Shown one piece after another: positions 47,905 to 56,017 of a stretch of DNA of 64,000 nucleotides (its first letter is position 1; the number at the start of each line of letters is the position of its first letter). The translations under genes were made by a program, and so were the position numbers. The stretch spans positions 19,240 through 83,239 of the forward strand of contig JAJCYY010000076.1 of NCBI GenBank assembly GCA_029262735.1. The letters run 5' to 3'. The notes under the pieces were generated by a model that was not told the origin of the DNA, searched no databases, and saw nothing but the letters and a program-made list of their open reading frames with translations. Source of the stretch: Chloroflexota bacterium (GTDB lineage Bacteria > Chloroflexota > Dehalococcoidia > Lucifugimonadales > Lucifugimonadaceae).

Positions 47905-48816
47905 TTAAACCGTTTGCCGCAGCCGCGGATCGTAGTAGTCCCTTAGCCAGTCCCCCATGAAGTTCATGGCGAACACGGTCAGGAAGATCGCCATGCCGGG
48001 GAAGAACGTAATCCACCACTCCACCGCGATGTAACTTCGGCCCTGTGCGACCATGAGCCCCCAGGCTGGCGTCGGAGGCTGCACACCTGCGCCCAGGAAA
48101 CTCAGGATGGACTCGGTGAGGATCAACTGCCCCACCCTCAAGGTAGCAATCACAATTATCGTATTGGTCACACCCGGCAGGATGTGCTTGCGCAGTATCA
48201 GTCTCGTCGAAGCGCCCAGGATTCGGGCCTGAAGCACGTATTCGCGGGTGCGCAACGACAGTGTTTCAGCCCTCACCTGCCGCGCGAATGCACCCCAGCC
48301 AAACACCGAAAGCAGCACGATCAGCACGACGAAGCTCTGCCCGAAGACGATCACCACTACCAGGGCTATGAGAATAAACGGAATCGCCAGGGTGAAGTCG
48401 ACAATGCGCATCAGGACCTCGTCTACCTGACCGCCGTAGTAACCAGCCACCATTCCAAGAATAGTGCCAAAAATCCCGCCCGAAATCAGCACAACCGCGG
48501 CGATAGTCATCGAGACCCTGGCACCATGGATGATACGGCTCAGAACGTCACGGCCCTGGATGTCCGTTCCCAGGAGGTACTTTGTGCTGCCTTCCGATTC
48601 CCACACAGGCGGCAGGGCACTGGCATTGAGCAGATCGCCGCGCAGCGGGTCATGCGGCGCGATCAGCGGCGCGAAAATCGCACTGATCGCCAGGACGACA
48701 ATGATGGCTCCTGGAACCAACGGCCAGCGACGAATGAACTTCCAGGCTGCCGGAATAGATCTGCGCTCAGCCGTTCGGATTGGGATGGCGTCAGCCACCG
48801 ACGATACAGAAGCCAA
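47905..48816 (-). CDS. ABC transporter permease, DppC type
   Basis: An inner-membrane permease of the peptide/nickel/opine (PepT) ABC family. The 303-residue product has the N-terminal OppC domain (RRWPLVPGAIIVVLAISAIFAPLIAPHDPL), the HLGTD-type block YLLGTDIQGRDVLSRIIHGARVSM and the EAA loop around EYVLQARILGASTRLILRKHILPGV, which contacts the ATPase. About six membrane spans are present. It follows the DppB-type gene after 9 bases. No ATPase gene is seen within the series, so the ATP-binding subunits must come from elsewhere. Confidence 0.94.
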   Translation of the reverse strand: MASVSSVADAIPIRTAERRSIPAAWKFIRRWPLVPGAIIVVLAISAIFAPLIAPHDPLRGDLLNASALPPVWESEGSTKYLLGTDIQGRDVLSRIIHGARVSMTIAAVVLISGGIFGTILGMVAGYYGGQVDEVLMRIVDFTLAIPFILIALVVVIVFGQSFVVLIVLLSVFGWGAFARQVRAETLSLRTREYVLQARILGASTRLILRKHILPGVTNTIIVIATLRVGQLILTESILSFLGAGVQPPTPAWGLMVAQGRSYIAVEWWITFFPGMAIFLTVFAMNFMGDWLRDYYDPRLRQTV

Positions 48817-48825
48817 GACGCGCTC

Positions 48826-49743
48826 CTAGTAGCGGATTCGCGGATCAATATAGGCGTACGCGACGTCCACCAGGAGATTGATTCCAAGGTATGCCAACGT
48901 AAACAACAGCACGATGCCTGTCATTGTCGGGAAGTCGTTGTTGTTCACAGACTGCACCGCCAGGCGTCCTAGGCCGGGCCAGCCGAACACCGTCTCAGTT
49001 ACGACCGCTCCGGTGATGAACCCGGCGATCAACAGCCCTCCAAATGTCAGGGGTGCCAGCAGTGCGTTGCGGAATGCATGCTTCCAGACAACGCTGCGGC
49101 CACTGACGCCTTTTGCCCGGGCCAACTTGATGTATTCGGAATCCAGCACCTCCAGCATGGAAGAGCGCATGATCCTCAATAATCCTGAGGTTGTAAGCCA
49201 GCCGAGGGTAATCGAAGGCAGGATGTAGTGGGTGAACCCACCTCTCCCGGAAGTAGGCAGCCAGTCTATTCGGACAGCGAACAGCAAGATCAACATTATT
49301 CCCAGCCAGAACGGTGGCAGTGCCTGGCCGAAAAGCGCGAATGTACGACCGACGTAGTCCCACACCGTGCCGCGTTTCACAGCAGACAGGACTCCGAGCG
49401 GGATACCAATGAGCACCGAGAAAATCAGCGCTCCACTGGCAAGCTGAAGGGTCGCAGGGATGCGTTCCTTGATGACATCTCGCGCCGGCCTCAGCTCTCG
49501 GAGCGATTCACCGAAGTCACCCTGGATGGCCTTTCCGAGCCAGATTCCGTAGCGAACCACCATAGGCTTGTCCAATCCCCACCGCTCGCCCCACTCATCC
49601 CACTGCTTCTGGCTCGTATAACTGGTCAGGAAAACCGTACGCGGATCACCTGTGCGATTGGCGAGAGCGAACACGAAGATGCTAGTCGCAAACGCGACCA
49701 CCACCGTGTATGCCAATCGGATCATTATGAATCGTGCCAACAC
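48826..49743 (-). CDS. ABC transporter permease, DppB type
   Basis: The 305-residue permease has the first-span start LARFIMIRLAYTVVVAFATSIFVFAL, the periplasmic loop with GDFGESLRELRPARDVIKERIPATLQLA, and the EAA loop EVLDSEYIKLARAKGVSGRSVVWKHAFRNALL. It pairs with the DppC-type gene. The longer frame to 49773 would start inside a 12-bp hairpin (49754-49781), so the GTG at 49743, preceded by GGAGACA, is preferred; ATG 49725 is also possible. It is the sixth gene of the grd-like series. Confidence 0.92.
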   Translation of the reverse strand: MLARFIMIRLAYTVVVAFATSIFVFALANRTGDPRTVFLTSYTSQKQWDEWGERWGLDKPMVVRYGIWLGKAIQGDFGESLRELRPARDVIKERIPATLQLASGALIFSVLIGIPLGVLSAVKRGTVWDYVGRTFALFGQALPPFWLGIMLILLFAVRIDWLPTSGRGGFTHYILPSITLGWLTTSGLLRIMRSSMLEVLDSEYIKLARAKGVSGRSVVWKHAFRNALLAPLTFGGLLIAGFITGAVVTETVFGWPGLGRLAVQSVNNNDFPTMTGIVLLFTLAYLGINLLVDVAYAYIDPRIRY

Positions 49744-49753
49744 TGTCTCCGAC

Positions 49754-49781
49754 GAACCGGCGTGCTCTCGCACGCCGGTTC
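49754..49781 (-). promoter_or_regulatory. Strong hairpin between the solute-binding protein and permease genes
   Basis: A perfect 12-bp inverted repeat (gaaccggcgtgc at 49754-49765 and its complement at 49770-49781) encloses a 4-nt loop. On the minus strand it lies 55 bases after the solute-binding protein stop and just before the permease start, with no U-tract. Such hairpins often protect the mRNA of the binding protein and lower the output of the permeases, so that the binding protein is made in excess. Confidence 0.75.
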
Positions 49782-49836
49782 ATTCTGATTTTCTGAGACC
49801 GTTATCAGAACTCGAATCGTTCTGTCACCGGCAGTT

Positions 49837-51726
49837 CTACCTGATGGTGACCCTTTCGAAGTCGCCAACTGCCACTCCAGGTAGCGTGGTTGGTTCCCAA
49901 TCAACGTTCTTTGCGACCGCCGCAAAGATCGGGAGCTTGGCGATGATCGTGTTCCACCTGAGGTCATGCAGGCACTGCTGGGCATCGGCGTTGGCCGCGC
50001 GGCGCGCACCCGAGTCAAGCTCTGCCCGAATGTCGAACCAGGTCTGGTCCACGCAGTCGATCTCGACGCCCGGGTTCCACCCACCCGTGATCGGCCTCTG
50101 GTTGTAGTGCTGAGGCTCATCAACTCCGGGGCTGCCGTACGTCCAGATGTAGGCACCGGCGAACGAACGGTCAACCAGGCTCGGCCTCTTTGCAGAGTAA
50201 GCCGTTGAATCGATGTTCACGTCGATTCCAAGATGGTCGTTCCACATCTGGGCAATCGCCTCGCCGACCTGTGGGTTCACAACCGTTGGAATGTCCGGGG
50301 TTACGAAGAAGTCAATGTCGAATCCGTTCGGGAATCCAGCTTCGGTCAGAAGCGCCTTCGCGGCGTCCGGGTCGAACGTAAACTCATCGTTCCACTCCGG
50401 CTTGTATTCCGGGTCGCTAGGAGCGAAGTTGTACCAGGTGTTGGGACCCACCTGTGCCAGTCCACCCAGGATTGCCGCATTGATCGTTTCCCTGTCGATC
50501 GCCATGCTCATGGCCTTGCGGACCTTGGCCGCACGCTCGTGGTTTGCGGTATTGTCCGGGTCGCCGATCCACGGATGATCGTCATCCGGCTGGAAGGCTG
50601 TCCTCGGCGGCACGGCGTCTCCCGTGAGCAGGTCTGTCTTCACCCAGTGGTTCCCGCCGTACCAGACCACCTGCCGCGTAGGTGCGTTTGTCTCAACTGC
50701 GTGTGCGCCGGTGCTGCCCAGCACACTGGGGAGGAACCGGAGAGAGACCGGGATGATGTCTACTTCACCGGCACGGAACGCGGCGATCCTGGTCGCCTCT
50801 TCCGGAATCTCCCGAATTTCAACACCCTTGATGCTGGGTGTCTGGCGGAAGTGACTCTCTTGAGCCTTCAGAATGACCTGCTCGTTGGCGGTCCACTTCT
50901 CCACCATGAACGGTCCCGTGCCAACCGGAGTGTTGGCCGCGCCGTCAGCACCCAGGTCATCAAAGACCTTCTTGCTCCATATGCCGCCGATCTGACTGTT
51001 GTTGGACAAGTTCCGGGCCCAGAGTGGGATCAGGCTTTCCCCCGGCTTCGTCGTCATCCTTACCGTGTAGTCGTCGATCTTCTCCCACCTGTCCATCCAG
51101 ACGCCTTGCTCCGCGATCTTGGCAAGGGTGCCATCGGCGAAGAGGGCATCGTCGAAGGTGTAGACCACATCGTCTGCCGTCAACTCTCCCCAGCCGTTGT
51201 GAAACTGAACGCCCTGCCGGAGCTTGAACACCACGGAACCCCCGTCCGATGCGACGGTCCACGACACGGCGAGAGCCTCTGACGTGGGGTCACCGAGCCC
51301 GGGTGCGAGATTGGGGTGGTATGTGATCGGATCTGCTATCCCCCACGCCACCTTGTCCAGGTTGACCGGCCACAGGAGCTTGCTTGGCAGGAACACCCCG
51401 GGGGTGATGCTGCCAACGCCTGCTTTCAGCGTGCCGGACTGCTGAACCGGGGCACTTGTGGCCTGGACGACGACCGTCTGAACGACCGTATCGCCGGGGA
51501 CTTCCCTGTCAACGACGACCGTCTGAACGATCGTATCGCCGGGGACTTCTCTGTCAACGACGACCGTCTGAACAACGTCCGCTCCGGGGACTTCCCTGTC
51601 AACGATTACCGTCTGAACGACGGTTTCCGTATCCCCGCCGCAAGCGGCCGCGGCGGTCGCGACAACTAGAGCCAGAACGACGAAAGCGTCCCTGAGACGA
51701 AGCCTCCTGGCTATTATCCTCTGCAT
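49837..51726 (-). CDS. Family 5 extracellular solute-binding lipoprotein
   Basis: The 629-residue product is a peptide/nickel-type (SBP_bac_5) binding protein. It starts with a lipoprotein signal (FVVLALVVATAAAAC, lipidated Cys at residue 29). A low-complexity spacer follows, made of three 15-residue repeats of VVQTVVVDREVPGDT. The binding domain has the family stretches DVVYTFDDALF, TGPFMVEKW, RKAMSMAIDRETINAAILGG and FDPDAAKALLTEAGFPNG. It lies directly downstream of the GrdE-like gene 2 (85-bp gap) and upstream of the two permeases, so it is likely to deliver the substrate of the grd-like enzymes or a precursor. The ligand itself is not shown. Confidence 0.93.
   Translation of the reverse strand: MQRIIARRLRLRDAFVVLALVVATAAAACGGDTETVVQTVIVDREVPGADVVQTVVVDREVPGDTIVQTVVVDREVPGDTVVQTVVVQATSAPVQQSGTLKAGVGSITPGVFLPSKLLWPVNLDKVAWGIADPITYHPNLAPGLGDPTSEALAVSWTVASDGGSVVFKLRQGVQFHNGWGELTADDVVYTFDDALFADGTLAKIAEQGVWMDRWEKIDDYTVRMTTKPGESLIPLWARNLSNNSQIGGIWSKKVFDDLGADGAANTPVGTGPFMVEKWTANEQVILKAQESHFRQTPSIKGVEIREIPEEATRIAAFRAGEVDIIPVSLRFLPSVLGSTGAHAVETNAPTRQVVWYGGNHWVKTDLLTGDAVPPRTAFQPDDDHPWIGDPDNTANHERAAKVRKAMSMAIDRETINAAILGGLAQVGPNTWYNFAPSDPEYKPEWNDEFTFDPDAAKALLTEAGFPNGFDIDFFVTPDIPTVVNPQVGEAIAQMWNDHLGIDVNIDSTAYSAKRPSLVDRSFAGAYIWTYGSPGVDEPQHYNQRPITGGWNPGVEIDCVDQTWFDIRAELDSGARRAANADAQQCLHDLRWNTIIAKLPIFAAVAKNVDWEPTTLPGVAVGDFERVTIR
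51463..51621 (-). repeat. 45-bp in-frame tandem repeat in the solute-binding protein
   Basis: Three full 45-bp units and one partial unit encode residues 36-88 as copies of VVQTVVVDREVPGDT. The repeat lies directly after the lipidated cysteine and probably forms a flexible or extended spacer between membrane and binding domain. The nucleotide copies are similar enough that unit number could change by slippage. Confidence 0.88.
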
Positions 51727-51811
51727 GATGGTCTCCCCGGCTATAGTTAGCCGCTAGTTCCTTCGTAACGAATTCGGACGCGGCATCAGTATCGCCGCCC
51801 GACCTTTCGAA

Positions 51812-53092
51812 TCAGAAATCGGCGTAGCTCTGTTTCCCGTGCCCATAGTGGTCAGAAACATGGCTCACCGCATATCTGCCATGTACAGCTGGGCGTTCGC
51901 CGAACCAGCGTTTTTCTGGCTCGCGTGCCCCGAGCACTCTCTCGACCGGCGGGAAGGGACCGTCCCAGCCGCCGGTGCCGGTGCTCACAACCGCCACCGC
52001 CTCCGGCACAAATGTCAGGAACGGTGGCGCCTTGCCGCCTTCAGGATCCTCTTCTTCCGACATGAAGATGATCTTGATCCCTGCCTGCTCGCATGCCTGG
52101 ATAGTCAGCATCGTCTCAACCATCCGCTGACCCCGGACATCGGTAGTGATGACAGCGCCTTCGGCACCAAGCATCTTCGCCGTCCTGGCCACGCGTCCTG
52201 AGACCGCCGCCTTCTCCTCCTCCATGCTCCAGTTGGTCGGATAGGCGAAGCAGGCCAGGTAGTTCCAGTCCTTGCCGTGCCTGCGGAGCATCTCCAGGTT
52301 GAGCGGATTATTGGTGTAGACGCGCGAGCGGACCTGGGCAACTGCCCCGTCGAGCAGCTCCAACGGGTCCAGGACCCACGGCGGGGCCGCTCTCGTGATG
52401 CCGTAGACCGCAGTGCCTACCTTGGTGTATGGCCCGCGATAGAGTTCGAGGGAAGACATGTGCCAGATTGCGATGACCCCTGGCAGCCCGGGTTTCGGAG
52501 TTGTGTCGAACACCTCGAGTTCTGGCGGATTCAGGCCGATGGTAGTCTCCGCCAGCCGGTCCGAAACCCGCATAAAGGCCTGCTGTGCGATGTCATGCCA
52601 GTACTCGCTGCTCCCACCTGCCGCCTGCTGGATCGTCACGCAGACGGTGGGCGATGGCCCGGAATGCGTCACCGCGCCGGGTCCGGTCTTGTCGATGAAC
52701 TTGAAGTCCATGCGTTCGGGAGAACTGGCTTTCGCACGCAGGCCCGGGTCATCGGCAGCAGCTTCGGATATGTCAACACACCCGACGACGGCACAGCCTC
52801 CGAGGGCATGAGTTCGCCCCTGCCCGACCGCGCTGGGTTTACGCCCGGCGATAGCCGGAAACGTCTGTCCCTTACCCGCAACCTTGATACGGGGCTCAAT
52901 GATGTCGTAGTCGTTGATAATGCGAACGCTCTCGCCAGGGTTCGCCAGATCGACGCTCGCCCAGGGGATTCGCTCATCCTGCAGAACCAACCCGGTGAGT
53001 TCATCCAGGTTGACTTCGAGTGTTCCGTCATTCCATCGGGTTTCCGATCCGGCGATCACCCGTTCGACAGGGAATGTGCCTAGCTCAAGCAT
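51812..53092 (-). CDS. grdE: GrdE-like protein 2 (glycine/sarcosine/betaine reductase component B, alpha/beta subunit homologue)
   Basis: The 426-residue product aligns along the GrdE proprotein: MLELGTFPVERV, NPGESVRIINDYDIIEPRIKV, AVGQGRTHALGGCAVVG, DKTGPGAVTHSGPSPTVCV and RRHGKDWNYLACFAYPTNW. In classical GrdE a Cys in an NC-containing loop just after VMDGAI is cleaved to make the pyruvoyl group. Here the loop is DGAVAQVRSRVYTNNP (residues 248-263) with no Cys and is shorter, so processing and pyruvoyl formation look impossible in the known way. ATG 53092 overlaps the GrdB-like 2 stop by 8 bases. The frame is open to 53182 but that part overlaps the upstream gene. Confidence 0.88.
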   Translation of the reverse strand: MLELGTFPVERVIAGSETRWNDGTLEVNLDELTGLVLQDERIPWASVDLANPGESVRIINDYDIIEPRIKVAGKGQTFPAIAGRKPSAVGQGRTHALGGCAVVGCVDISEAAADDPGLRAKASSPERMDFKFIDKTGPGAVTHSGPSPTVCVTIQQAAGGSSEYWHDIAQQAFMRVSDRLAETTIGLNPPELEVFDTTPKPGLPGVIAIWHMSSLELYRGPYTKVGTAVYGITRAAPPWVLDPLELLDGAVAQVRSRVYTNNPLNLEMLRRHGKDWNYLACFAYPTNWSMEEEKAAVSGRVARTAKMLGAEGAVITTDVRGQRMVETMLTIQACEQAGIKIIFMSEEEDPEGGKAPPFLTFVPEAVAVVSTGTGGWDGPFPPVERVLGAREPEKRWFGERPAVHGRYAVSHVSDHYGHGKQSYADF

Positions 53093-54434
53093 GAGCAGCC
53101 TCCAATTGAGGCGCCGATTTGTCCAGATCGAACTGGGTCGGCCGATCGACGACCGTCTGGATAGCCTCCAGCCCCTTTTCAACGATGCTCCGCTGGAGCT
53201 TCAGGTCGTCTTCTCTTGAGAGAAGCGGGTTGCCGCAGACGTGCTCAACCCTAATCCCCTTGACCACGCGGTTGGCGCCAACGGCCATCGGTATCAGTGG
53301 TATGGCGGTCAGAATTGCCGCCGGTATGCCGACCCGCTCGATCTCTTTTGTCACCATTGCGCCGCAACGGTTGCAGCTACCTCAGGTGGCGACGAGTAGC
53401 ACCGCCCCGACATCGTTCTCCAACATCTCGGCCGCCATCTTGGCCCCGAAGTTCAGAGAGTCGTTCTGCGCAGTCGCTACTCCTGCCAACGAGAACATCT
53501 TCGGGTGAACCTTCCCGATGACGCCTTCGCGTTCGAGGTCTCGCACCGCGGCGAGCGGGAAAGCATAGTTGGGGTCGTGTGTGTTGATGAATCCGGTGTT
53601 GAACCCAGCGTGGACCGACTCCCATTCGTCCACCGGGAGTTCGTCGAGGCCATCGATCGAGTAGGTAAAGTAATCGGTTGCGAACAACGCAGGCATCCTG
53701 TCGGGATTGCCCTTCGGCACGACGGCACCGGTTGTGACCAGCGCTACCGTGACGTCCGAGAGATCGGCTATCGCCGCCGGTGGCGGGATCACGTCATAGC
53801 TCTTGATGAAGACCTCGGATGTGAAAGGCTCACCTGCCAGCCTGGCCTTCAGCATATCCGCCGCCCGCTCAGCGCCGGTCTTGTCCCGCATGTGGAAACG
53901 TCTCAGGCCGCGGGGAAGGTGACCTTCCTGGTCTGCAGTGCCAAGTTCAGCGCCACTGGCAAGTTTCGTGCCCAGCTTTGCCATCGTCTTCAACACGGCC
54001 GGCATCTCGGCAAGGCTCGTACCCGTAGGCACGATATAAATCTCCTGGCGGTGGGCAATAACACCCGGGTTGTCAATGAACATCCCGGTCACGGCACGGA
54101 CGCCCTTTTTCTCGGCCGCCACACACACTTCGGCGCACGCCAGGCCGTACCGTCCTGCCTCGAACGCAGGACCGGCAACGATGAGATCGGGTGAGAAGCG
54201 ATCAATGACTTCGGCGATCACCCGATCTACGGCGCCGGCCTCTTCGACAACATAGTTGTCACCGGCTATCACCGTGGCCACGACGGTGCCGGTATCCCCG
54301 AGAGCCTGCTGGAGAGCACGAGCAGGGCCAACCGGCTCCGCTCGAATCTCCGGCGGAAGATTGGCATGCTCTTCGCCGCCAATGCCACCAAAGAACTGGT
54401 TGATGTAGTGGACGACTTTTATTGGAGCTGGCAC
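53085..54434 (-). CDS. grdB: GrdB-like selenoprotein 2 (UGA-encoded Sec at residue 351)
   Basis: GrdB is the substrate-activating selenoprotein of glycine, sarcosine and betaine reductases. The 449-residue product has the family start (IKVVHYINQFFGGIGGEEHAN), VAGPAFEAGRYGLACAEVC, TGMFIDNPGVI and VTTGAVVPKGNPDRM. The chain appears to stop at TGA 53382-53384, but the same frame goes on as GSCNRCGAMVTKEIERVGIP, the exact GrdB context LLVAT-U-GxCxRCGA, so TGA is read as selenocysteine. A hairpin follows at 53353-53371. The GTG at 54434 is the start that puts Sec at residue 351, as in the paralogue. Without recoding it would be annotated as two pieces. Confidence 0.92.
53353..53384 (-). promoter_or_regulatory. 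Sec codon and SECIS-like hairpin in GrdB-like gene 2
   Basis: The in-frame TGA is at 53382-53384 on the minus strand. After 10 nt an 8-bp stem (accattgc 53353-53360 with gcaacggt 53364-53371, one G-U pair) closes a GGC loop. Distance and size fit the bacterial SECIS recognised by SelB. Confidence 0.8.
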
Positions 54435-54739
54435 CTTCGTCTTCTTTCGTAGAACTACGGGCCTAAATAGTCGCTTCTCCCCACCGCGGGCGAGGCTAGC
54501 ATAGGAGATTGGTCGCGTAAAGAAATTTTTGTGAAGATTGACCGAACTTGAACGCCAGTACCCGGTCGCGGTGTCAGCGCAGGTGTTCGGCGGATCAGGA
54601 GCATGGTTCCGGGTGCAATCCACCAGAACCGCTCAACGCATCAGCGAAAACCAGCCCTGCGTTACAATCTCGCCGGTACCTGCTCGCCGGTCAACTCTCG
54701 CCTCCAGCCGCATTAGACGAGCATCTTCCGGTCACTGCA
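54435..54739. repeat. Gap between the two grd-like pairs with a degenerate repeat module
   Basis: This 305-bp gap is the only large break inside the grd-like series. Bases 54605-54640 hold a degenerate 'ccgggtgcaatccaccagaaccgctca.cgcatc' copy of the dispersed module found at 1251, 13681 and 26740. A separate promoter for the second pair could lie here. No gene is supported. Confidence 0.55.
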
Positions 54740-56017
54740 TCAGTAGTCGAAGGCGCTGATTTTGCGCAAGCCGTACTGGTCCGCCCAGCGCGGTCCTGGC
54801 AACGGACCGTCCGCGGGCACCAGGCGTTGACGCTGGCTGCCGTCTGCCACGATTAACTTCTGACCGATCAGCTTGTCTACGGCAGGTAGCTCAAACCCGC
54901 CGCCCGTACCACCCTGGTTCCCGCCGCGCTGTCCCAGGCTGACGATTGCCCGCGCCTCAGGCAGCGGCTCAAGCAGCGGAGGACCACCGGTGTCCGGTGA
55001 CTCCTCCCACGTCATAAGCACCGTCTTCAGCCCCACATTCTCACAGGCCTGCACAGTACGGATAGTCTCCATGAAGTCGTTGCCACCGGCATCGAAGGTG
55101 ATCACGGCACCATCTGCCCCCATCATCTTCGCCACCTTCGCCGCCTGGAGAGAGGTGATGTCCTTCTCGTTCTGGGCGCTCCACCGTGTTCGCAACGCCA
55201 GCACGCCGAGAAAGTTGAACTCCTTGCCATGAGCCCCGTACATGTCGAGTACCATCGAATTGTTCACCATCTCCCAGGAGCCCTGTCCGGCGATCGCGCC
55301 ATCGATGATCTCATTCGGGTGCAGCAGCCACGGAGTCGTTTGTCGGCTCAACCCGTATATCGACAACCAGTGCGCGTACAGGGAGTCTGCGTAGTGCTGA
55401 GGCGAGCGCAGGCACATGATGTAGACGGCTTTCGGCATATCGGGTGGAGTCGGCGCCAGCTCGAACACTTCCAATTCGGGAGGATCGATACTCCGAGTGG
55501 TCTCCGCCAGGGCGTCCGAGACGAGCTGCCCCGCCTGGTTGCACGCCTCGTTCTGGTCCTCGATGGTGAGCGAGCGGTCTACCTCCAGCACAACGCAGAT
55601 GTTTGGAAACTTTGAGTACGGTGCCAGCGCACCGGGACCGCTCATGTCTATCGCGGTGTCCAGCCAGGCGTCGTTGCCGTGGTAGAACTCCACCTCGGCA
55701 ACCTCGATCACCGCAACCCCGGAGAGCCTGTGCGTGCGTCCCTGCCCAACCGTGACCACCGGCCTGCCGAACAGGCCGGGATAGCAAACACCTGGCCCCT
55801 CAACCTTGATGCGCGGCTCGATCACGTCACGTACCGAGGTGATGCGGACCGATTCACCCGGGCTCACAAGCTCAAGCCTTGCGTCGGTGATCCTGTAATC
55901 CTGCTGGATGCGCCGGGCCAGTCCCTCGGCGTCGACCTCCAGCGTGCCGTCATCCCACTTCGTGCGTTCGCCAAATACCACTTTTGTTACGGGGAACGTC
56001 CCCAGTTCAAGCCGCAT
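54740..56017 (-). CDS. grdE: GrdE-like protein 1 (glycine/sarcosine/betaine reductase component B, alpha/beta subunit homologue)
   Basis: The 425-residue product matches GrdE through MRLELGTFPVTKVVFG, SPGESVRITSVRDVIEPRIKVEG, TVGQGRTHRLSGVAVIE, DMSGPGALAPYSKFPNICVV and GAHGKEFNFLGVLAL. The loop that holds the cleaved, pyruvoyl-forming Cys in classical GrdE is here DGAIAGQGSWEMVNNS (residues 239-254), with no Cys. ATG 56017 overlaps the stop of GrdB-like gene 1 by 11 bases, so the two are translated together. It is the paralogue of GrdE-like 2, with the same order relative to its GrdB partner. Confidence 0.88.
   Translation of the reverse strand: MRLELGTFPVTKVVFGERTKWDDGTLEVDAEGLARRIQQDYRITDARLELVSPGESVRITSVRDVIEPRIKVEGPGVCYPGLFGRPVVTVGQGRTHRLSGVAVIEVAEVEFYHGNDAWLDTAIDMSGPGALAPYSKFPNICVVLEVDRSLTIEDQNEACNQAGQLVSDALAETTRSIDPPELEVFELAPTPPDMPKAVYIMCLRSPQHYADSLYAHWLSIYGLSRQTTPWLLHPNEIIDGAIAGQGSWEMVNNSMVLDMYGAHGKEFNFLGVLALRTRWSAQNEKDITSLQAAKVAKMMGADGAVITFDAGGNDFMETIRTVQACENVGLKTVLMTWEESPDTGGPPLLEPLPEARAIVSLGQRGGNQGGTGGGFELPAVDKLIGQKLIVADGSQRQRLVPADGPLPGPRWADQYGLRKISAFDY

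Noticed and set aside
51463..51621. Possible CRISPR-like repeat
   Set aside because: The units are directly adjacent without spacers and are in frame inside a binding-protein gene.
53085..53357. Separate 90-residue gene after the GrdB-like protein
   Set aside because: It is the in-frame C-terminal part of the selenoprotein beyond the Sec codon. The GxCxRCGA motif lies before its apparent start. The same applies to 56007-56240.
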